Assembly: GCA_943324925.2 (NCBI GenBank)
Contig: CALPNL020000120.1
Coordinates: forward strand, 1 to 5,895
Length of the DNA stretch: 5,895 bases
Direction of reading: 5' to 3'
From: Chitinophaga pinensis
GTDB taxonomy: Bacteria; Bacteroidota; Bacteroidia; Flavobacteriales; Flavobacteriaceae
In this document: positions 1 through 4,739 of the stretch, piece by piece
Layout: every line of letters starts with the position of its first letter
Numbering within the stretch: the stretch's first letter is position 1
Notes under the pieces: generated by a model
Told to the model about the DNA's origin: nothing
The model's database searches: none
Seen by the model: the letters and a program-made list of their open reading frames with translations, nothing else
Position numbers and translations under genes: made by a program

Positions 1-42
1 AAGGAAAAATTTCGCAAAAGATATTTAACTCGCGAACTCTTC

Positions 43-67
43 TCGCAATAAGTTGTGTGTATTGCGA
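43..67. repeat. Perfect 8-bp inverted repeat, 9-nt loop
   Basis: TCGCAATA (43-50) is repeated in inverse orientation as TATTGCGA (60-67) around a 9-base loop. The left arm overlaps the TAA at 49-51 that closes the short frame entering from the window edge. No T-run follows, so a standard intrinsic terminator is not supported. It could be a transcript-end hairpin or part of a repeated element. Confidence 0.5.
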
Positions 68-122
68 TCCGAAATCTAAAATAAGTACGTTGTGTTGCAT
101 GAGCAAAGGTAAAGTTGTGTGT
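50..122. repeat. 11-bp direct repeat AAGTTGTGTGT
   Basis: AAGTTGTGTGT occurs exactly at 50-60 and again at 112-122, 62 bases apart. A shorter copy of its core (GTTGTGT) lies between them at 89-95. The first copy overlaps the loop of the neighbouring inverted repeat. Nothing else in the window shows this G/T-rich pattern. The function is unknown. Confidence 0.5.
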
Positions 123-133
123 TATGTTGTGGA

Positions 134-160
134 TTAATTAGAAATACTTCATCTAATTAA
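134..160. repeat. Perfect 9-bp inverted repeat, AT-rich
   Basis: TTAATTAGA (134-142) pairs with TCTAATTAA (152-160) around a 9-base loop. The stem is almost all A/T, so it would be weak as RNA, and no T-run follows. It sits at the boundary between the G/T-rich block and the AT-rich leader. It could be a palindromic protein-binding site or simply reflect low sequence complexity. Confidence 0.4.
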
Positions 161-165
161 AGGGC

Positions 166-422
166 AAATTTAGGAAAATAATATTAGAAAATTAGAATAA
201 ACTTATAGCTTAAATCAATTATCAATAAATCAATTTTTGATTTATATAAAGTAAAATCGAGTACTTATAATCAACTAAAAAATTAAAGATAAATAATACT
301 ATAAATAAAAATGTATCGTTATAAAATGGAATTAGTCTATCCTTTAAAAAATAAACAATTTTTATAGCTACTTTAGAAAAAAATATTGAAATTTGTAATC
401 TTACTAAACCTAAATAACAGTT
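166..422 (+). other. AT-rich leader upstream of the exbB-like gene
   Basis: This stretch is extremely AT-rich (about 17% GC over 181-420) and carries no open frame of note on either strand. By position it should contain the promoter of the exbB-exbD-crcB set. I found no clean match to the flavobacterial -7 box TAnnTTTG at a suitable distance from the ATG at 423. The nearest near-misses are TACTTTAG at 369-376 and TAATCTTA at 396-403. No Shine-Dalgarno sequence precedes the start, and the bases just upstream are A/T-rich. Confidence 0.45.
225..245. repeat. 9-bp inverted repeat with 3-nt loop (hairpin)
   Basis: ATAAATCAA (225-233) and TTGATTTAT (237-245) are perfectly complementary around TTT. 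The compact loop makes a hairpin plausible, but the stem has only two G-C pairs. It lies 178 bases before the exbB-like start codon. It could be a weak upstream terminator, an operator, or chance in AT-rich DNA. Confidence 0.35.
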
Positions 423-1130
423 ATGTTTTTAAATTTTTTCCTTCAATCCTCAACAGTCGTTTCCGATACCGTTTCTAATGCTGTTGCAAATGCAAATTCA
501 ACGCCTAGCACAACCGATTCTGTATCCTATTTAGATTTTCTTCTTAAAGGAGGAATAATGATTATTCCGATTATCATTTTACTTTTCTTTTGTATTTATG
601 TGATTGTAGAAAGATATTTATCTATAAAAAAAGCCACTCGACAAGACGAAAACATGATTAACGATGTTAGAATCCAATTAAAATCGGGTAAAATTGATAA
701 TGCAATAATGATGTGTGGACGAGGAAATACAGCTTCTGGGAATATTATTAAAAGTGGCATCTCAATTATTGGCAGACCAATTAGCGAAATTGAATCGGTA
801 ATGGAAAAAACGGCCAATGTTGAAATTGCAGAAATGGAGAAAGGATTGGGATATTTAGGTTTAATTTCCGGTATAGCCCCTATTTTAGGTTTTATCGGAA
901 CTATTTCTGGAGTTATTAAAATATTTCATACTATTTCAAACACTGGGAATTTAAATATTCAAACTATTTCTGGTGGTTTATATGAAAAAATGATTAGTAG
1001 TGGCGCTGGACTTGTGGTTGGTGTTGTTGCTTACTCAGCCTACCATTTATTCAATATGATGATTGATCATTTTTCATTGAAAGTTCAAAAACAAACATTA
1101 GAAATTATTAACGTAATTCAACAACCATAG
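423..1130 (+). CDS. exbB: MotA/TolQ/ExbB-family proton channel subunit
   Basis: This 235-residue inner-membrane protein is the channel subunit of an ExbB/ExbD (TolQ/TolR) motor, which uses the proton gradient to power an outer-membrane process. A 42-residue Ser/Thr/Asn-rich N-terminal segment precedes TM1 (about 45-62), which ends in the family's Glu63-Arg64. A cytoplasmic segment (about 65-140) follows. TM2 (about 142-167) carries the hallmark APILGFIGTISGVIKIF (152-168), including Thr160. TM3 (about 191-214) lies in a segment that begins ISGGLYEKMISSGAG (182-196). Where E. coli-type members have Thr-Thr and a Pro in TM3, this protein has Ser192-Ser193 and Val202. The length is normal for the family. 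The ATG at 423 is the only early Met before TM1. The stop is one base from the exbD start, so the two are surely co-expressed. Which energised partner it serves (TonB-, Tol- or other) cannot be told from the sequence; exbB is used as the family name. Confidence 0.9.
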   Translation: MFLNFFLQSSTVVSDTVSNAVANANSTPSTTDSVSYLDFLLKGGIMIIPIIILLFFCIYVIVERYLSIKKATRQDENMINDVRIQLKSGKIDNAIMMCGRGNTASGNIIKSGISIIGRPISEIESVMEKTANVEIAEMEKGLGYLGLISGIAPILGFIGTISGVIKIFHTISNTGNLNIQTISGGLYEKMISSGAGLVVGVVAYSAYHLFNMMIDHFSLKVQKQTLEIINVIQQP

Positions 1131-1131
1131 T

Positions 1132-1524
1132 ATGGCAATTAAAAGAAATAAGCGTTTTCACGCTGAAATTCCTACCTCTTCACTTAGTGATATTATGTTC
1201 TTTTTGTTTTTGTTTTTTCTAATTATATCCACATTAGCAAATCCGAATGTAATTAAGTTAACCTTGCCAAAGGCAGCTTCTAACGAAAGCACCAATAAAG
1301 ACCATATTAGTTTATCAGTAACCGAGGATAAACTATACTATATTGACAAACAGGAAGTTGCGTTTGAAAATTTAGAGCAAATGTTGCTTGAAAAAACCTC
1401 AATTTCTGGTGACAAAACGGTAGTTCTTAGAGTTCCTGCCGATAATAAAGTGCAAGATTTAGTTGACTTAATGCAGATTGGCGTTAAATTAAAACTGAAT
1501 TTTGTAATAGCCACTTCTAAGTAA
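1132..1524 (+). CDS. exbD: ExbD/TolR-family biopolymer transport protein
   Basis: This 130-residue protein is the partner of the preceding channel subunit. A short basic cytoplasmic N-terminus (1-17) is followed by a single membrane helix (about 19-36). Asp20, in the SLSDIMFFLFLF motif (18-28), occupies the place of the essential proton-carrying Asp of ExbD (Asp25 in E. coli). The periplasmic domain (about 40-130) begins with the family pattern IKLTLPKA (41-48) and ends with a typical ExbD core fold (TVVLRVPADNKVQDLVDLMQ, then LNFVIATSK). Length and architecture are standard. Its ATG follows the exbB stop after a single base (TAG-T-ATG), which implies translational coupling. No TonB-like gene is present in the window. 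The family is certain; whether it belongs to the TonB or the Tol branch is not. Confidence 0.92.
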   Translation: MAIKRNKRFHAEIPTSSLSDIMFFLFLFFLIISTLANPNVIKLTLPKAASNESTNKDHISLSVTEDKLYYIDKQEVAFENLEQMLLEKTSISGDKTVVLRVPADNKVQDLVDLMQIGVKLKLNFVIATSK

Positions 1525-1530
1525 TTTTTC

Positions 1531-1902
1531 ATGATTAGAACCCTATTATTAATTGCTATTGGTGGAGGAATAGGAAGTGCGCTTAGGTATTTAACTTCTA
1601 TTTTAGTGCAAAAATATTACGCCTCCGTTTTTCCATTAGCCACGTTAATTACTAATGTACTTGGCTGTTTTTTAATTGGAATTGCAATTGCATTATTAGA
1701 AAAAAACAATTTAGTAAACTCCAACATCAAGTGGTTTTTCATAACAGGATTTTGTGGCGGCTATACTACCTTTTCAACATTTGGCCTTGAAAATATCAAT
1801 TTACTTCAAAACAACCAATCCGGATTGGCCTTTATCTATATCGGCTTAAGCGTAATTACTGGTTTATTTGCTGTTTGGCTAGGGCTGAATATCGCAAAAT
1901 AA
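1531..1902 (+). CDS. crcB: CrcB/Fluc-family fluoride ion channel
   Basis: This 123-residue integral membrane protein of the CrcB (FluC) family exports fluoride passively as a dual-topology dimer in the inner membrane. Four helices are visible: about 3-25, 34-56, 67-90 and 98-121. Family signatures are GGGIGSALRY (11-20, with Arg19), TNVLGCFLIG (41-50, with Asn42 of the pore) and GFCGGYTTFSTFGLE (73-87), which holds the two pore phenylalanines Phe81 and Phe84. All key residues are present and the length is normal. It starts six bases after the exbD stop with no obvious ribosome-binding site, so it is probably read from the same transcript. There is no room for a fluoride riboswitch directly in front. 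Its pairing with exbBD looks like a shared transcript rather than a shared pathway. Confidence 0.95.
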   Translation: MIRTLLLIAIGGGIGSALRYLTSILVQKYYASVFPLATLITNVLGCFLIGIAIALLEKNNLVNSNIKWFFITGFCGGYTTFSTFGLENINLLQNNQSGLAFIYIGLSVITGLFAVWLGLNIAK

Positions 1903-1922
1903 ATTGGTAAGAATTGTTTAAA

Positions 1923-1961
1923 TTGTTTCTATTTTGTGAAAAAAATGTAACTTCGCATCCT
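1923..1961 (+). promoter_or_regulatory. Candidate flavobacterial promoter for the DHH-gldI-PPIase genes
   Basis: TAACTTCG at 1948-1955 matches the Bacteroidetes -7 consensus TAnnTTTG except for one base. TTG at 1923-1925 could serve as the -33 element, 22 bases upstream. Transcription would then start a few bases before the ATG at 1962, giving an almost leaderless mRNA. The 59-base gap it lies in is the widest between 423 and 4674, where the other genes abut or overlap, which favours a new transcription unit. Just upstream, AATTGTTT is repeated at 1912-1919 and 1921-1928. This rests on motif inspection only. Confidence 0.4.
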
Positions 1962-2981
1962 ATGAAAAATTTTGACATTAATAAGATAAAATCACATTTA
2001 TCAAAACCTAAAAAAATTGTTATTGTTCCTCATCGAAATCCCGACGGAGACGCAATGGGATCAACATTGGGTTTATACCATTTTTTGTTAAAATTAAACC
2101 ACCAAGTAGTGGTGATTTCTCCAAATGAATTTCCGGAATTTTTAGAATGGCTTCCTGCTGCATCACAAGTTCTAATTTATGAAAAGCAAAAAGCAGAAAC
2201 AGCTAAAATTATCAATGAAGCTGAATTAATTTTTACGCTAGATTTCAATGCGCTGCATCGTGTTGGCGAGATGGAATTGGCATTAAAAGAAGCTTCCTGC
2301 CCTTTCGTTATGATTGATCATCATCAAAAACCTGATGATTATGCCGAATTTACTTATTCAGATACTAATTTTGGTTCAACCTGTGAAATGGTTTATAATT
2401 TTATTGAATTATTAGAGCAAACCTCATTAATTGACAAAACAATAGGAACTTGTTTATATACTGGAATATTAACCGATTCTGGTTCTTTTAGGTATCCAAA
2501 AACTACAGGTGAAACGCACCGAATTGTTGCTGAATTAATTGATTTAGGTGTTGAAAATACAACTATTCCAAACTTACTCTTCGATAACAATTCCTACAAT
2601 CGTCTTCAATTACTAGGTAGAGCATTGCAAAATATGAAAGTATTGGAAAAATACCACACTTCCTATATTTCATTAACTCAATCCGAATTAGATGAATTTC
2701 ATCATGTAAAAGGCGATACCGAAGGAATTGTAAATTATGGTTTGACTATAAAAGGGATTGTATTTACCGCAATTTTCATTGAAAATAAAGAAGAAAACAT
2801 CATTAAAATATCGTTCCGTTCCCAGGGTGATTTTGATGTAAATCAATTTGCAAGAGACCATTTTAGTGGTGGCGGACATATTAACGCAGCTGGAGGGAAA
2901 TCAGATTTGACATTGCAAGAAACTATCAATAAATTTGAAAAATTAATAACTCAAAATATCAATTTAAATGAAACAAATTAA
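1962..2981 (+). CDS. nrnA: DHH/DHHA1 phosphoesterase, NrnA-type oligoribonuclease/pAp phosphatase
   Basis: This 339-residue cytoplasmic enzyme has a DHH catalytic domain followed by a DHHA1 domain, like NrnA. NrnA proteins degrade 2-5-nt RNA and dephosphorylate 3'-phosphoadenosine 5'-phosphate. Metal-binding motifs are complete: HRNPDGDAMGS (24-34), Asp94 in LDFN, the name-giving Asp119-His120-His121, and GILTDSGSFRYP (168-179, Asp172). The DHHA1 nucleic-acid-binding motif is SGGGHINAAGG (302-312). The frame can be extended upstream to a TTG at 1914, but the ATG at 1962 is preferred. The family's usual N-terminus fits it, the extra 16 residues look unlike the family, and the candidate promoter would start transcription just before it. 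The last 14 bases overlap gldI, so the two are translationally coupled. The fold is certain; the substrate is inferred from the family, and other DHH enzymes act on cyclic dinucleotides. Confidence 0.9.
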   Translation: MKNFDINKIKSHLSKPKKIVIVPHRNPDGDAMGSTLGLYHFLLKLNHQVVVISPNEFPEFLEWLPAASQVLIYEKQKAETAKIINEAELIFTLDFNALHRVGEMELALKEASCPFVMIDHHQKPDDYAEFTYSDTNFGSTCEMVYNFIELLEQTSLIDKTIGTCLYTGILTDSGSFRYPKTTGETHRIVAELIDLGVENTTIPNLLFDNNSYNRLQLLGRALQNMKVLEKYHTSYISLTQSELDEFHHVKGDTEGIVNYGLTIKGIVFTAIFIENKEENIIKISFRSQGDFDVNQFARDHFSGGGHINAAGGKSDLTLQETINKFEKLITQNINLNETN

Positions 2982-3543
2982 AAATATAGTATCCTTATTC
3001 TTAACTGCTATATTCGTTTTGAGTTGTAGTCAACAAAAAGCGAGAAGACCCATTTCAGAATCATCTGGAACTTTTATGAGAGAATCGGCCGAGAGAAATA
3101 AAAAACTAATTGCCTCAGAGGAAACAAAAATTGATTCTATAATTAAAAGTAACCCCGACTCCAATTATATATCATCAAAAAAAGGATATTGGTATTTGTA
3201 TGAAAGTAAAAACGATCAAGATACATTAAGACCAAGAAAAGGAGATATCGCTTATTATAATTACGAAATTAAAGACTTAAGAGGAAATATTATTTATTCT
3301 GAATTGGAGTTAAAACCACAAGAATATCATGTAGATAAAGAGCAAAAAATAATAATAGGCTTGCGTCACGGTATTAAACTAATGCATAAAAAAGAGAAAA
3401 TAACATTCTTATTTCCATCGCATGTGGCCTATGGATATCATGGAGATGAAAAGAGAATTGGTGCCAATCAACCTATAATTTGTACAGTAACATTGAACGA
3501 TTTTAAACCTGAAGATAGTAAAAAACCAATAGATCAAAAGTAA
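2968..3543 (+). CDS. gldI: Gliding motility lipoprotein GldI (FKBP-like)
   Basis: This 191-residue protein has a lipoprotein signal: basic MKQIKN, a hydrophobic stretch (7-18) and lipobox VLSC with Cys20. A charged helical segment (about 30-65) leads to one FKBP-like domain (about 85-180) ending in PSHVAYGY (149-156) and IGANQPIICTVTLNDF (163-178). GldI is a known lipoprotein required for Flavobacterium gliding. Size, layout and the FKBP tail fit it well. Aligned by eye to human FKBP12, Tyr26 and Tyr82 are kept (Tyr96, Tyr154), but Phe36, Asp37, Trp59 and Phe99 are replaced by Ile108, Tyr109, Leu131 and Cys171. A classic isomerase pocket therefore looks absent. The residues after Cys20 (SQQKA) do not resemble the charged surface-export signal of flavobacterial lipoproteins, so a periplasm-facing location is likely. 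It overlaps the DHH gene by 14 bases and ends in TAATAA, six bases before the next gene. Confidence 0.88.
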   Translation: MKQIKNIVSLFLTAIFVLSCSQQKARRPISESSGTFMRESAERNKKLIASEETKIDSIIKSNPDSNYISSKKGYWYLYESKNDQDTLRPRKGDIAYYNYEIKDLRGNIIYSELELKPQEYHVDKEQKIIIGLRHGIKLMHKKEKITFLFPSHVAYGYHGDEKRIGANQPIICTVTLNDFKPEDSKKPIDQK

Positions 3544-3549
3544 TAACAG

Positions 3550-4674
3550 ATGAAAAAGAGAATTAGTTTATTCATAGTATTTATTTTATCCTTTATATCT
3601 TGCAAAGATGTCCACAGCAACCTTAAAGATGGTTTGTATGCAGAAATAGAAACCAATAAAGGTACTATTCTAGTTCAATTAGAATATGAGAAAACTCCAG
3701 TTACTGTAGCGAATTTTGTTACACTAGCCGAAGGAAATAATAGCTATGTGAACGAGAAATTTAGAGGGAAACCATTTTATGATAACTTGAAATTTCACCG
3801 TGTAATTGCCGATTTTATGATTCAAGGTGGTGACCCATTAGGAGATGGAAGTGGCGATACAGGTTATAAATTTAAAGATGAGATTACCGATTTAGCATTT
3901 GATAAAGGAGGCTTGTTGGCAATGGCAAACTCTGGTCCTGGAACCAATAGCAGTCAATTTTTTATTACTCATAAAGAAACTCCATGGTTAAATGGATTGC
4001 ACACAATTTTTGGACACGTAGTTGAAAATGGGATGGAAACCGTTAATATGATTGTACAAAATGACGATATTAAATCAATTACGATTATCCGGAAGGGAGA
4101 AGCTGCGAAAAAGTTTGACGCGGTTAAAGTGTTTAGTAATTTCTTTGCAAATGAAGAGCAAAATTTAAAAAAACAAGCATTAATAGAAGCGCAAAATAAA
4201 AAATTCTATTTACAAAAATACAAACCAGTAATCGATGCGAAGATTGCCTACTTTAACAAATTAAGAGAGACCTGTGTTACAACAAGAAGTGGTTTACAGT
4301 TTGCAATTGTTAAAAAAGGGAATGGAAAAAAACCTGCTGCTGGAACTGATATATTTATCAATTATGCCGGTTTTCTTGAAGATGCCACTTTATTCGACAC
4401 CAGTTTAGAAAATGTTGCAAAAGAATTCGGAAAATTTGACAAACAAAGAGCAGATGCAAATCAATACCAACCCATTCCTTTTCAAGCCGGTAAAAAAGAC
4501 GGAATGATTCCTGGTTTTATTGAAGGAATTGAAAATATTTCTTTTGGTGATAAAGCGGTATTATTCATTCCTTCAAGATTAGGTTATGGGGAAGCTGGGG
4601 CTGGAAATGTGATTCCTGCTAATGCCAATATCATTTTCGAGATTGAATTATTAGAAAATAATCCAAATAAATAA
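3550..4674 (+). CDS. Cyclophilin-FKBP fusion peptidyl-prolyl isomerase, lipoprotein
   Basis: This 374-residue two-domain prolyl isomerase should help fold exported proteins. The N-terminus is a lipoprotein signal (lipobox FISC, Cys18) followed by Lys19-Asp20. The cyclophilin domain (about 29-183) keeps the catalytic set known from CypA: Phe82-His83-Arg84, Phe89, Gln92, Asn127, Gln136, Phe138, Trp146 and His151. A charged helical linker (about 184-245) joins it to an FKBP domain (about 247-370) with Tyr272, Phe282-Asp283, Ile320, Phe323 (Trp in FKBP12), Tyr346 and Phe363. Both sites therefore look active. Between FDTS (282-285) and PFQ (310-312) lies a 24-residue loop, much longer than the roughly five residues of FKBP12. 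It starts six bases after gldI and is followed by a paralog, so the three genes form an envelope PPIase cluster. The family assignment is certain; clients are unknown. Confidence 0.93.
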   Translation: MKKRISLFIVFILSFISCKDVHSNLKDGLYAEIETNKGTILVQLEYEKTPVTVANFVTLAEGNNSYVNEKFRGKPFYDNLKFHRVIADFMIQGGDPLGDGSGDTGYKFKDEITDLAFDKGGLLAMANSGPGTNSSQFFITHKETPWLNGLHTIFGHVVENGMETVNMIVQNDDIKSITIIRKGEAAKKFDAVKVFSNFFANEEQNLKKQALIEAQNKKFYLQKYKPVIDAKIAYFNKLRETCVTTRSGLQFAIVKKGNGKKPAAGTDIFINYAGFLEDATLFDTSLENVAKEFGKFDKQRADANQYQPIPFQAGKKDGMIPGFIEGIENISFGDKAVLFIPSRLGYGEAGAGNVIPANANIIFEIELLENNPNK

Positions 4675-4739
4675 ATAGGGAATAATCCTGAAATCCCAGC
4701 AAATAGCAAAAAAGTAAGGATATTATAAAACAAAATAAA
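4675..4739. other. Short AT-rich spacer between the two PPIase genes
   Basis: This 65-base spacer separates the two paralogs. I see no hairpin followed by a T-run and no good TAnnTTTG promoter box; the only inverse match, GGGA...TCCC, is four bases long. Bases 4719-4739 are nearly all A/T, which fits a flavobacterial translation start region without a Shine-Dalgarno sequence. Read-through from the upstream gene is the simplest reading. Confidence 0.5.

Larger units (their letters stand above)
1..165. other. G/T-rich intergenic segment without a convincing gene
   Basis: No gene is supported here. One + frame is open from the window edge and stops at 49-51 (16 residues, ending RELFSQ). It could be the tail of an upstream gene, but it is too short to judge. 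Another frame is open to about 137 but gives a cysteine-rich peptide that looks like translated non-coding DNA. Bases 1-120 have about 36% GC by hand count, against about 17% for 181-420, so the composition changes sharply. The word GTTGTGT occurs at 52-58, 89-95 and 114-120. Two perfect inverted repeats, listed separately, lie in this segment. It may be the 3' end and trailer of an upstream gene, or the remnant of a repeat family. Confidence 0.5.

Noticed and set aside
1..51. C-terminal tail of an upstream gene (16 residues, stop at 49-51)
   Set aside because: Too short to recognise. It is kept only as a possibility in the description of the first segment.
23..127. Integron attC site
   Set aside because: One end resembles RYYYAAC (23-29), but no matching GTTRRRY lies downstream and the arms do not pair; no integrase or cassette gene is visible.
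1914..1961. N-terminal extension of the DHH protein from a TTG start
   Set aside because: The extra 16 residues do not resemble the family, TTG is a poor start, and the segment overlaps the candidate promoter; the ATG at 1962 fits the usual NrnA N-terminus.
1903..1961. Intrinsic terminator after crcB
   Set aside because: No stem of useful length is visible; the region contains a short direct repeat and a promoter-like box instead.
4675..4739. Terminator between the two PPIase genes
   Set aside because: The only inverse match (GGGA...TCCC) is four bases with a long loop and no T-run follows.
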